The notes below the pieces were generated by a model. It had not been told where the DNA came from. It was given only the letters and a program-made list of their open reading frames with translations, and made no database searches. A stretch of 64,000 bases of DNA from Gentiana macrophylla (lineage: Eukaryota; Streptophyta; Magnoliopsida; Gentianales; Gentianaceae). This document shows positions 34,267-45,780 of the stretch, piece after piece. The position numbers and the translations under genes are program-made. Position 1 is the first letter of the stretch, and every line of letters begins with the position of its first letter. The DNA lies in the NCBI GenBank assembly GCA_026214975.1, contig CM047810.1, positions 97,914,316-97,978,315 of the forward strand, in the 5' to 3' direction.

Positions 34267-36780
34267 TAAGCCCCCCAGACTTGAGAGAGGCGACTCCCGT
34301 TGTCCGAGGTCGAGTCTGTCACCTGAGTCGTCTTCGAGTTGGGTTTTTCTTTGGGCGGGAGAAAGCCCGCCTTTTCATAACCCTAACTGCCTAGCATCCA
34401 CGTGGAGCGGTTTCTAGCCCACGAAACGCTTCGAATCCCGCAAAAGACGCGTCATTGCCTTGATAACCGTGATTTTCAGTGGTTATAACCCCATAACTCA
34501 CGTCTCTTCAAATCATTTGCAAACTTTTGCTTTCATATAAAAGGAGGGAAGATAGACGCTGCTGCAACTTGCTTGCTATTTCTTATCATCATCCCAAATT
34601 TAAAAACACCAAGTAAGATCATTTCTTTTATCTTAGCGTTCTTCGTCTTTTCTTTTGATTTTGTCCATGTCTAGTAGTAGTGCGACTGAATCAGATAGGG
34701 GTAGTGATACATCTTCTCCATCCCAAACTCCAGTATCTGCTGCCTCTGATCATCTTCTCCGACGCGATTCCGGCGAACCAACAGCCTACCCCCCTCCTGT
34801 CCCTAACAAGCCAAAAAAGCTAGTAACCAGGATGGATGGAAAGGGTGCAAAGGGGTGTCTGAGCACACTTTCTTCGTGGATGTTGTCGAAATTTGCCGAA
34901 AATACAACATCGCTAACCCTCCGCTTGAATCTCAACTCCTTTCCGGTAATCATATATTTGCCGGCGAGCCCCGTAAGGATTACGTGCGGTTTATGAGAAC
35001 CAACTGGCGAGTGGATTGAGGTTTCCACTCTGCCCAGCCGTTCTGGCTATCCTTCACCACTACGAGATTAGTGTTTCCCAGCTTGCTCCAAACGGTGTCA
35101 GAACCCTAATGGGTTTTATCATAGCGTGTCGGGTGGCTCAGGTCTGTTTCTCGGTGCCCGTGTTCGATACTTACTACAAGATCACTACCACGCCTGACAA
35201 GCTATGGTATTCCTTCCAAAGGAGAGCCAATCGACACGAGTTCATAACCAAAGGGCCTTCTTCTCACGGGGAGTGGAAGCCTCGATTCTTTTTTCTCCGT
35301 CATGGTTTGGACAACCCCTACATCGGTCAATGGAGGTCGAGAGAGGGGAAACAAGACAAGCTTGGGAGGGAACCGGCTCTCACGAGGCTCGACTCTGAGT
35401 GGGCATAATTTCGAGGTGTGTACTGGGACCCGAGTCTCTGTATCACCTGGCTCGCTTAGAGGAAGGCCGGGCCCATGCCATACGTAGGCCTGAACGTTCC
35501 TGATCACGAGAATCGTAGGATGTTTACTTGCTTCTACACACTAGCTGTTCTGTAAGTCGATAACTTGTTGCTTGTTGATTAAAAACTAACTTGTCTTTTT
35601 CACGTTTCAGGTGGGCAAATTCTCCAGGTCACCAACCTCGGCGCATTCTGAGTCGGCGGTCGTGTTGCTCCCCACCTCTCGAGGGTCAGGCCGCTACCGA
35701 CTTGCCGATGGTGAGACCAAAGATGCCTTCCTCTTCCCGAGAGGGGGGCGTCCCTCCACCTAGAACAAATCTTGCTGCTATTGAGTCGTCTGCCGGAGCT
35801 GGAGCGACTGAGGTGCCCTCGACCACCGGCGAACTAACCGTCCGATTTGGATCTCTTCGAGATGAAGATGAGGAGGAGCTGCTCGAACCAAAAAGAGGCC
35901 GTCTGTCGCCGAGGTGGTAAAGGAGCAGCTCCGAGAAGCGAAGAGGAAGAAGGTTCTTTGAGGCCACCGCCGAGTCGAGAATCGGTGTGGGTGGGTTTTG
36001 ATGATTATCTTTGGTGTGGAGGACAAAGACTTGTCTTACGTTCTGCGAAAATGTCGAATCGCCTCGTAAGTCGATCCTTCTTTTTATATTTGCTTTCCTT
36101 GAGGTCCATGCCCTGTTTATTTATTAACTCGTTCTTCTATTTTGTAGCATACCCTTGTTGGTCGGGAGGCTGCCCGACGGCTGGCCAAGACAGGAGAGTC
36201 GGCGAACGAGATCAAGAAGGAGAACGGCAGGTTACTCCAAGACAACATCACAAAAAACGCCGCACTCTCTGCTTTGGAGCAACAATATAATGAGTTGAAG
36301 CAACAGTCGGTCGCCGAGCTCGAGAAGTTGCAAGGTAGGTTGGTGGCTGCTGAAGCAAAGTTGGCCAATACCGAGAAGGAGCTAGACCGAGTGCGAGATG
36401 AAAGGCAAGATCAGGGTCGAGAGCTGCTCAAGGCCGGCTCAAGACTATGAAGCTGCTGAGATGAGGTCGAAAAGTCTGCGAGACGAAGAAGCTAGGAAGG
36501 CTCGCCAAGATCGAGATCGCTTACAGCTGAATCAGATCGAGCGCATCGCGCTGCAGTCGAAGAGGCTAAGACCGAGGCCATCATGGAGTATCGCAAGTCA
36601 TCCAACCTCGAAGATGATCTGAAGTGATCATGCGGGCCTCAATGATGGGCGGATATACCCTGGCCGTGGATCGGATGAAGGAGGTCACTCCGAGCCCGAC
36701 ATGTCAACTCTCCGGGCGCCTATGTTCTACAATCCCGACTTCGGAGAAGTTTGTATGATCGATGCCATTGAGGAGTTTCA
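34267..36780 (+). pseudogene. GYP2 antisense ORF (Transposase_28-like), plus strand
   Basis: Opposite in direction to pol. A leader with its own promoter-like region precedes ATG 34667 (MSSSSATESDRGSD..., then NKPKKLVTRMDGKGAK). One shift later the sense is HTFFVDVVEICRKYNIANPPLESQLLSG, then in another frame (35016-35408) RFPLCPAVLAILHHYEISVSQLAPNG, MGFIIACRVAQVCFSVPVFDTYY and EWKPRFFFLRHGLDNPYIG: the 'putative gypsy type transposon' domain. A TTTCACGTTTCAG acceptor at about 35600-35612 suggests a second exon: Ser/Pro-rich linker, RFGSLRDEDEEE, a basic stretch, and a coiled coil (ENGRLLQDN..., LEKLQGRLVAAEAKLANTEKEL) to about 36470. Ends near 36780. Role unknown. Confidence 0.75.
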
Positions 36781-37776
36781 TTGAGAGAATCCTTGGCTAT
36801 AAAGTATGCTCCTCCTCGCCTGCGCCCCTACCGCTAATCCGACCGCCGCCCGATCCGACCCTGCCATAATCGAGCCGACTCGAAGCCGACCCACGATCTT
36901 GATGTTTTGTTGATTTGTTATCTTAAACTTGGATCTGTAATAACATTTATTTTAACTTTGGCTGGTCTTTTCGACCTGGCCTTGTTTTGTAATGACTTTG
37001 CGTTGATTTTGATTTGATTTTGCTATCTTTCTTGACTTGACTTTGCTCGTCTTAATGTTTCATAGTCTTCCGCTTGTCGAGCTCCTGGCTCTGCTCGCTA
37101 CTCGTTATTCGCTTTATTTGTTGTACTTGTTGTTTTTGTTGTTAATACTGTGTTGCCCCCCAAGTGTATTATGAACCTTTGGTTCTTATTGCACTTGAGA
37201 TCGACTTTCTTGCCTTAGTCTTTTGTCCCTAGGCTTATTTGACTTTTAAGTGAGCACTTTAATATAAAACTGTCCCTGTGTTTTAGGTCTTTTTGCCTCT
37301 TAGGCTTTTTTTCGACCTTCGATTGGAGCAGTGGCCCGACTATCTGCGAACCGTCCCTTTGTCTAGGCCTTTTTAGCCCTTTGGGCTCGTTTGGCTTTCG
37401 ACTTGGACAGGTGGCCCGACTATGCGAACCGTCCTTTGCTTAAGCCTTGTTTGCCTCTTGGGCTCGTTCGGCTTTTAGCTTGGACCTTTGGCCCGACCAT
37501 GCGAACCGTCTTTATGCCTTTGCATTCGCCGCGCCCATTAGGCTAACTTTGCTTTGGCTTGTCTAGATTTCCGACCTGCGGATTTCTCTATTCGTTGTTG
37601 ATTATTTTGCCTTTAACTTTTCTGTCACATTGGACTTGTATCGTTTTGGCTATAAATCCTAACAAACACAGAAAACATCTCGAGAAAGCATACTTTTATT
37701 AGAATATCATAGATCGTCACATGGACTTATTACAAGATTTAACATTAAAAGTAAATGAAAGTTCATAAAAGCTTAT
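36781..37776. repeat. GYP2 spacer with ~78-80-bp tandem repeat
   Basis: Between the antisense ORF and the end of pol. Three copies of GTGGCCCGACTATGCGAACCG-type core start at about 37333, 37413 and 37490 (spacing 80 and 77), each followed by a GGGCTCGTTTGGCTTT-like block. Same array as in GYP1 in the equivalent place. No ORF. Confidence 0.75.
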
Positions 37777-39551
37777 CTCAGACATAATACTTCCTCAGAT
37801 TGTTGGCATGCCAATGTCGAGGAACAGTAGTTCCATCCGCCCGACCAAGTTGATAAGACCCTTTGGGGTGGACTTTCAGGATCTGATAAGGTCCTTCTCA
37901 ATTCGGGGTTAATTTTCCGGCCGCCTCTTGTCGACTTGCTTCATTCTTCCTTAGAACCAGATCTCCAACCTTGAAGTATCGATGTCTGACCCTCGAGTTG
38001 TAATACTGAGAGATCTTCTGCTTATACCTTGCCATTACAGCCGAGGCTATCTCTCTTCGTTCCTCGACATTTGTCCCTTTCCTCGCCGGAGTTCGGGATC
38101 GTGAGTCTCAACATTGTATGCCAGAACTCGAGGGGAGGGAACTCCGATCTCGGCGGGTATCACCGCTTCACAACCATACACTAAAGAGAAAGGAGTTTCC
38201 CTGTTGATGAATTAGGAGCGCCCCTATCGACCATAGGATGCTCGGAAGTTGAACTTGCCCAATCTCGACCTTACGCCTCTAGCCTCTTTTTTAACCCTAG
38301 CTTGATCTGTCGATTAGTTTGCTCAACTTGACCGTTTGCCTGTGGATGAGCTACCGAGGTGAATCGTTGGTCGATATGATATTCACTGCACCATTCTCTA
38401 ACTTTTCGATCTTCAAACTGGGTACCGTTATCCGAGATCAGAGCCTTCGGAATTCCATATCTGCACAAAATGTCGACCGACAAGAATTTTTTGATGGTTG
38501 CAGCTTTGATGTCGGGTATAGCCTTAGCTTCGACCCACTTCGTGAAGTAATCTACAGCCACGACCACATATTTAAGATTTCCCGGAGCTCGAGGTAGGGG
38601 TCCAACGATATCGACTCCCCACCAATCAAATGGCCATGCTGACGAGATGACATTCATGTCTTGCGCTTGTTGGTGGGAGATATTATCATGAATCTGACAA
38701 GTGTTGCATTTTTGGACAAGATTGTTCGCGTCTCGTTGCATCGACGGCCAAAAAAACCCAGCTAACTTGCATTTTCGAGCTAACATTCTAGCCCCGCAGT
38801 GGTTTCCACATACCCCTCTATGGATTTCTTCCAAGAGATATTCACCTTCGGTTTCAGATACGCATCTTAACCATGGACTTACGAAAGATTTCCGATATAG
38901 AATGTCGTCGAAAAACGCATATCGAGTGGATTGCAGTCGAACTTTTCTAGATTGTATCTTATCAGCTGGTAGTATTCCGTCTTTGAGATAGAGAGCGATC
39001 GAGTCCATCCACGTGGCCTGCTGAGTAATCGGCTGGGCCTCGGTCTCGATGTAACTCCTATCGGTCAGTAATTCGACTAGAACCTTCTTACTTGACATGA
39101 AGTTTGAGGCCAACTTGGAGAGCGCATCGGCTCTCTTGTTCTGACTTCGGGGAACCTGCTCGAATTGAACCGTTTTGAATTTTGGTATGAGGCTTTGGAC
39201 AACTGCTAAGTAATTCTTCATGGTTTCTTCCTTGGCCTCATACTCCCCTTTAACATGATTGACCACTAGGCGTGAGTCATCAGAAAGCGACAAATCTTCG
39301 ACACCCGGCTTCAAAGCGAGCTTTAAACCAAGAATCATAGCCTCATATTCAGCTTCGTTGTTCGTTGCTTTGAAGTCGAAACGAAGGGCGTAAGGGAATT
39401 CCTCGCCTTTCGGGCTTACCAGAAGGAGCCCTGCTCCTGCCCCCTCCTTGCTCGATGCTCCATCGACTTGAAGAGTCCATTTTCCTCCGGGCTTTGCTTT
39501 TCTTGATCGAGTTGGACGGAGATCCTTCGCTAAAAAAATCCGCCAAGGCAC
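37777..39551 (-). pseudogene. GYP2 second RNase H and integrase
   Basis: One long open frame, 39551-38271 (426 codons). Residues ~25-150 are the archaeal-type RNase H: LQVDGASSKEGAGAGLLL, TNNEAEYEAMILGLKLAL, a D-S-L-V block (DDSRLVVNHVKGEYEAKE) and QNKRADALSKLAS. Residues ~225-300 are the HHCC zinc finger (EIHRGVCGNHCG...CNTCQIH). The integrase core has DYFTKWVEAKAIPD, ISDNGTQFED and ANGQVEQTNRQ. A GCG-TAA change stops the frame at 38271-38273; the integrase C-terminal part (YFKVGDLVLR and WEGPYQI-type sense) continues to about 37777 in broken frames. The DDE core is intact. Confidence 0.88.
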
Positions 39552-39604
39552 ATGCTTTTATCGTAGTTCGAGAACGAACTCGATGTCGTCTTGGGCCATT
39601 TCAA

Positions 39605-41450
39605 TCACCCATTTTGCCAATCGACCGAGGTGTCGGGTTTTGCCAATATTTGCTTTAGTGGTTGGTCGGTGACTACCACAATGGGATGGGCTTGAAAATA
39701 GGGCCTCAACTTTCTCTGGCGTGAGCGAGACATAATGCTAACTTCTCGGTGGCGAGTATCGGACCTCGGGGCCATGCAAAGCCTTCTTGACAAAGTAGAT
39801 TGGCACTTGGCCATGTACCCTTCTCGGACTAGGACCGCACTCACTTGCTCTCGCATCTTGCCAAATAAACTAACAACTTTTCCCCATCTCGAGGAGAAGT
39901 GAGGGTAGGTAACTCTGACAAATAAGTCTTCAACTCTTCAAAGGCTGTCTGACATTCATCATCCCAATGAAAAGGACTGGCCTTTCGGAGTATCTTGAAA
40001 AATGGTAGTGCACGCTGTGCTGATCTCGATAGAAACCTGTTGAGAGCGGCCATTCGATCCGTGAGCCTCTGTACTTCCTTAATATTTCGTGGTGCGGGCA
40101 TATTCTTCAGTGTGTTAATTTTATCCGGGTTCGCTCGAATCCCGTCCTTCGAAATCATATAACCCAAGAACTTACCCGACCTAACTCCAAAAGTACACTT
40201 CTTCGGGTTTAATCTCATCTGCGTTTCTCTCAACACTTCGAAAACCTCTCGAGCATCGACTAGGTACTGGCTCATAGATCGACTCTTGATAAGCAAGTCG
40301 TCTACATAAACTTCCATGCATCTACCAATTTGCCTTGCAAATATCTTATTGACTGCCCTCTGGTATGTTGCCCCAGCATTCTTTAATCCGAATGGCATGG
40401 TCACATAACAGAAGGTGCCGAATTCTGTGATAAATGCTGTTTTCTCCGCGTCTCGAGGGTCCATTAGAATCTGGTGGTATCCTTTATACGCATCTAAAAA
40501 CCAAAAACTTCAAAATCGATGGTCGAGTCTACTAACATCTATCGATTTTAGGCAACGGATATGAATCTTTTGGACATGCTTTGTTTAGATCTGTGAAGTC
40601 CACACATCGCGCCAACCGCCATCGGGCTTTTGACTAATACCGGGTTAGCTAGCCACTCTGGGTAGAATACCTCTCTCACGATCTGGGCCGCCAATAGCTT
40701 GCCGACTTCCAACTCTATAGCTTCAAGTCGATCGGATGCAAAATTCCTCTTCTTCTGTTTGACTGGCTTTTTAGCCTGGTCAATCTCAAGCTTATGAACC
40801 GCGATGTCGGTAGATAACCCCGGCATGTCGGTGGCTTTCCAGGCAAAGATGTCTCTGAACTCGATTAGAAGCTTAACCAGTAGCTGTTTTTCTTTCTCTG
40901 GGATCCAAATCCCGACTTGTACGCATTGATCGTCCTCTCCTTCCCAGAGTCGGACGTTTTCAACTGCATCACTGGAGACCCAACTCTTCTCCTCTTCTTC
41001 CTCTGGAATCAGTTCCTCGACTAAAACTTGTTGAACCGCCATCTTCCCATTCATGACCACAGAGTTACAACTCCGAGCGACTTCAACGTCTCCCTTTACC
41101 TCGTGGGAACCGTTCCTAGTGGGAAACTTCATGCTATTATGGAATGTTGAAATTATAGCCCGAAGGTCGAAGAGCGCTGGTCGTCCTAGGATAACATTGT
41201 ACGCAGAGGGAGCCTTGACCACCACATAGTTTAATTCAAGTGTCCGTCCTTTCTCCCCGTCTCCAATTGTCGTGAGTAATTTTATCGAGCCCATGGGATG
41301 GACTGCTTGCCCCGTGAATCCGAACAGGGGAGATGCTATGGGGGCTAGATCCTTCTCTTTCAACTTCATCGCTTGAAACGCCGAGTGATATATGATGTTC
41401 ACTGCACTCCCGTTATCGACACAGACTCTCGAGACACGGGCCCGGCTAAT
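39605..41450 (-). pseudogene. GYP2 protease, reverse transcriptase and RNase H
   Basis: Protease begins near 41430 with VCVDNGSAVNIIY: the active-site triad is DNG (codons at 41406-41417) where DTG/DSG is usual. Frame 41402-40548 includes YNVILGRPAL, a linker (MPGLSTDIAVHKLEI) and the start of RT (ANPVLVK). A shift near 40630 breaks the RT entry. Frame 40464-39841 holds FGLKNAGATYQRAVNKIF, the YVDD catalytic motif (40297-40308), FLGYMISKDGI and NPDKI. The RNase H follows in frame 39856-39605 (VSAVLVREG, VVVTDQPLKQILAKPDTS). At least three frameshifts separate these parts. Confidence 0.87.
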
Positions 41451-43262
41451 AACTGCCTCAATAACTAACCGCCCATTATGACTCCTCGACTTGGGGATAT
41501 CATCTCGAGGCCATATCCAACTTCGTCGTGAATCAAGCCGCTTGCGCTCTCTCGAGCTACCAGCTGGCTCTTCCCTGGTCTGATCCTTATCACCTTCATC
41601 TGGACCAAAGATTGTATTGACATAGTTTACAGGTCGATTTTCTTCGTACCTGTCCCGACCAAAGTTATCTCTGTTGTTTCCTTCTCGACTTGGGGATCGA
41701 TTCCTCTAAGGTGACCGATCCTTCGCCTCTCTGGGTATCTCGACCTCGGTTCCTATCTTGGTCGGAGTTTTTCCTCTTAAACTCTCCACGCCCTCTCGGG
41801 ACCATCATATCGAGATCTCATCAACAACTTCGTCTAGCTTTCCTTCCGAATGCAGGCGTCGATATCTCTCTTCAGTCGATCTGATCCTCTGTTGTATGAC
41901 CTATGTCTTCGTGAAAATCATAATATTTGCTTGCGTTCCTCCTCTCTCGAGGTTTTTCAACGGTGGCGGTTTCTCGCCAAGTTTTTTGAAAGCATAATCG
42001 ACAACACCTCTGATCGAGGTCGATTGAGCGGGGATAAAGTCCTTATCACGTGAGGTCCCTTCTTGCTCCCACGGTCCGCGAGGTGGATGTGTCAATACGG
42101 TCCCAAACTGACGGCTTACTCTCGACATCCTGCCTCTTGGGCTGATTCCTGTTCGGACCTCGGGTGTCCTTCTTGGATTCCATCCAGTCGGATTGGGTGT
42201 GCCTTCGCACTGCCTCTTCCCCCTTGATGTATCGATGCACCACGTTGGCGCGTTCGTCCCATGGTATGGGGAACGTCTCTGCTCAACTTCATATATAACT
42301 TAGTATTACGCAGCCCCCCTACAAACGATGTGATCAGAAGTCGGTCATCTGCGTCCTTGACCTGCATGGCCTCGAGATTAAACCTCTTCAAGTATTCCAT
42401 CACTGTTTCATCTTTTTGTTGCCTCACGTTCATGAGGTGCGTGGCACTCAAATGGAACTTCTTGTTGACTATAAACGCGTCTCGGAACTTTCGAGCGAGC
42501 ATGGCAAAACTGGAGATCGACCCTGGTCGTAGCTTTGTGAACCATTCTCTTGCTCGACCTACGAGTAGCGTCTCGAATGCCCGACAACGCATTGCATCGG
42601 GTGCCCCATCCAACCTCATTTGCGACAGATACCTATGGAGATGGTCCTCCGGGTCGGTGGTGCCATCATAAGGTTCTATTTTCGGTATCTTGAACCCCTT
42701 GGGTTTTGGAAAGCTTTCGATCTCCTTCGTGAAGGGAGACTCGAGCCACAACGACACCTGATTCTTTCCCAGAATTACATTCAACTCTTACCTGGCGCTA
42801 TCATCCTCCCCTCTCTGGTGTTTTTGGTGGATCTCACGTCTCTTCCTTTCCACTGAGCTAGATGATGCGCTTACTTCGTCCCCAGGAGTTTGTTTAGGCT
42901 TGTCCACTACATCTTTCTGGCCGCCTTCCGCCATAGCTTCTTTCTGGGCCGCGTCTGCCTGCCTTCGTGCTGTAACCGCCTCGGCTATTATCCTGGACAT
43001 TACCTCCAAATTTGCTCCTGCCAACTGATCTGCAAGCGCCCGATATTCTGGAGCAAGGGCTTGCTTTTCTGGTTGGTGGGTCTCCTGGACAAGATTCAAA
43101 ACTGGATCTTTTTCCCCTTGTTTTTGCTGAGGATCGTGCTGAATAAGATCCAAGGCGGGATCTTCGCCTCTCAGATATATCAGGATCGATCGGCTCGTTC
43201 ATCTGGGAGCCTTGATCGACTGCTTTGGATGCAGTTTTGGATGCGGTTTTCTTAGGAGGCAT
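41451..43262 (-). pseudogene. GYP2 gag
   Basis: ATG 43262 (MPPKKTASKTASKA) lies 47 bases inside the 5' LTR edge. A shift near 43150 moves the sense into frame 43153-42788 (QALAPEYRALADQLAGANLEVM). Frame 42784-42116 carries the retrotransposon gag domain: KIPKIEPYDGTTDPEDHLHRY, FETLLVGRAREWFTKL, FAMLARKFRDAF and YLKRFN. The CCHC-type knuckle position (about 41880-41930) reads YYDFHEDIGHTTEDQ, with both expected cysteines replaced. After it the sense is in several short frames to the protease. Gag would form the particle if intact. Confidence 0.82.
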
Positions 43263-43309
43263 CGTGTTTTTGCGTATTCAATCAATAGAAGCCCTCCTTC
43301 TAGCGCCAA

Positions 43310-43880
43310 TGACGATGACAAATTAAGTCACCTTGATGATTTGAGCCCTAATTTAATCTAGTGATGAACACACAAGAACCCTAATGCCAAAAAGAGGAAT
43401 GAGGGGGTGGATTTTATGTATGCGGCTGAGTCCAAGACTGAATCTTGAATTGCCTACGTATCCTGTTAAATTCCAGGAATCAAGCCTTACGTAGTTCCTG
43501 GAATGGGGTATTTATAGTGATCATACTTGCCTAAACCCTAAGGTTAAGTCGGCTTGTATTATTGTCACATTTACCCTTAAATGGGCCTTGACCCCTTGCC
43601 CAAGCTATCGCTATTAATGGGCTTAGTAAGCTGATGCGGACTCTGTCCTCGATATCGACCTGTGGTGACCGACTCTAGGACTTACTGTCCTACATTGCTA
43701 GCTGGTGCGGACTGAATGTCCTACACTGCTCGATACTCGATAGTCGATAGTCGTAGCCTAGCTTTGATATGGTGGCCTTGGCCTCGAGCCTGGGCATCGA
43801 CATGGGTGTACTGGTGTTATTTATAGTGTGATGACCAACCGATAGACGACACGTGGAGGGAGTGAAACCCTGTATCGTCA
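43310..43880 (-). repeat. GYP2 5' LTR
   Basis: 571 bases; its inner edge is followed (minus strand) by TTGGCGCTAGAAGGAGGG, identical to the GYP1 site after its 5' LTR. Contains the complement of TATAAATA (about 43509-43517) and telo-box AAACCCTAAGG. Confidence 0.93.
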
Positions 43881-43885
43881 TCTAA

Positions 43886-45041
43886 ATCTGTCAAAATTGA
43901 AATTTGAATGACTCAGTTGAAGTGGTGTTCAGCTGAGGTATTTTTGGACATACTCATTTTAGATGTTATGGCGGCTGGGGTTAGGACCTCAATACTATAA
44001 ATACCAGTAGTTGTTGTAGTCAACATACAATATCTTGTAAATTTTTGTACATAATAAATATAATCTTTTCTGTTTTCTGTTGTTAATATGATTTGATTAG
44101 CATGTTGCTTACACACATAAACTGGGCAAAATCAAACACGTAAACAGTGACCGAAAATGCATGAGCCAAAGAAATCAAAATTCAAAACACATAAATGCAA
44201 AAAATTCTTGATTGAACGAGTGTACCATTCTATCCTTAAGATGAATTTGTATTGTCGTATCTTAAGATACAATGATCCTTTCCTCATCGAACTAGAGACG
44301 ACGCACTCGAAAGTTTGGTTAGTAATATATATATTCAATGATTGAATTGTGTTTGTATGAGTAGTATACTGCAACTAGGTAGAATTTGAAGTAAGAAAAT
44401 TTGTAATTTTGTATATAACTTGGAATTAGGGGCGGACACATGTTGAGGTAGGGGTCAGTACCTCCACCGAGATTAAAAAAAAAATGGTATGAAAATATTC
44501 TTTAACACAACTGATGCCTCGGGTGGATTTTCGAATTTTCTTCGGTGCCCCCATTGAATTTTTTATGGTTCTGCCACTACTAATTTTCATTCACGAGTGC
44601 ACACAATTTATAGGAGTACCGTATGTATCATTTCGATTTTGTGATTGCATCCTTTCTAGACTAACCGAAATTGGTTCATTATAACTGCACATGTTTAAGA
44701 CTGTTGATTAAAATGTAATCTCTCCGGTTTTTTTATTAGTCATTTTTGGTATGGACACAAACTAAAAATGTGATTAATGTGTCTGAAATATAGTATGAAA
44801 TGACTTATTTTTTCCAGGGAAAAGTATGAAATGACTAGATTGTCCTTTTTAAATATTTGAATATATTTGTAAACATTAAATACACTATATTGGAAATGTA
44901 AATATACATTGATCGTAGTATTATTAGAGTTTCAAATGATCTTTGGTGTTGTTGATGCATTGGAAATGTATTTTTTATTATTTGAAGTGTAAAACTTTGT
45001 TTAAATCTAGTAATTATGTGATGCATAATTGAAAAATAATA
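43886..45041. other. intergenic, no gene seen
   Basis: AT-rich. One TATA-like CTATAAATACC near 43995-44005 stands in an unidentified context that could be a worn LTR. Short frames on both strands lack motifs. Confidence 0.4.
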
Positions 45042-45290
45042 CTCCCTCCGTCCCGTAATATAAGACTTTTTGATCATTTCACACAGTTTAAGAAAACATA
45101 ATGAATGAGTTGTTTTTTAATATTTCAATGCAAAATATTGTATTGTTTTTTAGGACTAGCTAATAATATTACATTGTTTAGTGTGAAAGTGAAAACAATG
45201 CATTTAATATTGCATTGTTTTATGAGAAGGACTTATATTTTAGGACATTATTAAAAAGCCAAAGGGACTTATATTACAGGACGGAGGGAG
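45042..45290. mobile_element. Stowaway-like MITE (Tc1/mariner type), 249 bp
   Basis: Starts CTCCCTCCGTCCCGTAATAT and ends ATATTACAGGACGGAGGGAG, inverted over about 24 bases, flanked by TA on both sides (45040-45041, 45291-45292). No coding capacity, so it would depend on a mariner transposase in trans. Confidence 0.9.
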
Positions 45291-45292
45291 TA

Positions 45293-45780
45293 ATAATGAT
45301 GTATTGATAATCCAAAATGACAGATATAAATGAAAAAAATAAATTCTAAAAGGTGACAACTAAAAGAACATAGAGAGTATAATTTATTGATTAAATAAGT
45401 TTCATCGCAATGAATGATTAGAAAAGTATAAAGTGATATATAAAAGTGGATACACAAGTATATGTACTAGTAATTACCTAAAATGTAATAATTGTCAGAC
45501 TCGGGTCCCTGTGTAAGAGTCAGACTCCGCCGGCATGACTCGGATCGAACTCTAAATTAGTCGGACCCGTGGGTTCTGGATAACGAGCCTTTAAGCCAAA
45601 AAAAAAAAAAAAAAACAAGTAATAATTTCTGTTTTTTATTTTATTGAGAAAAAGAATATTCATTTTTTTTTTGGTGAGAATTCATTTTTACATGAAACTT
45701 TTTGGGTCCAAAAGAGGAGGGAAAATCTCCCGCCTCCTCCACAAACAAAATTAAAATAATTAAAAAAAAATTCTGCTCTC
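45293..45780. other. intergenic, A-rich; SINE-like piece uncertain
   Basis: A GC-richer block (45496-45595, ACTCGGGTCCC...GGATCGAACTC...GACCCGTGGG) ends in a run of about 18 A (45599-45616). It looks like a small retroposed unit, but no convincing A/B boxes are present. Confidence 0.3.

Larger units (their letters stand above)
33698..43880 (-). mobile_element. GYP2: structurally complete Tat-type Ty3/gypsy element
   Basis: LTRs at 43310-43880 (5') and 33698-34266 (3') frame a 9.0-kb interior, with target duplicate TCTAA on both sides (33693-33697 and 43881-43885). Order on the minus strand: LTR, GCGCCAAT-type primer site, gag, protease, RT, RNase H, second RNase H, integrase, a spacer with tandem repeats, an ORF in the opposite (plus) direction, LTR. 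The second RNase H puts it in the Tat lineage (Tat/Retand/Grande-like). LTRs differ, as far as I can see, only by a two-base TG indel (near 34195 versus 43807), implying recent insertion. Several frameshifts in gag and pol make it non-autonomous. Confidence 0.93.

Noticed and set aside
36100..36370. Minus-strand frame of 83 codons in GYP2
   Set aside because: Complement of the coiled-coil part of the antisense ORF; no independent signal.
43985..44070. Solo LTR with CTATAAATACC
   Set aside because: Only a TATA-like box; no TG/CA ends, target duplicate or second copy found.
45496..45616. SINE ending in poly-A
   Set aside because: B-box match is imperfect, no A box, and no flanking direct repeats could be seen.
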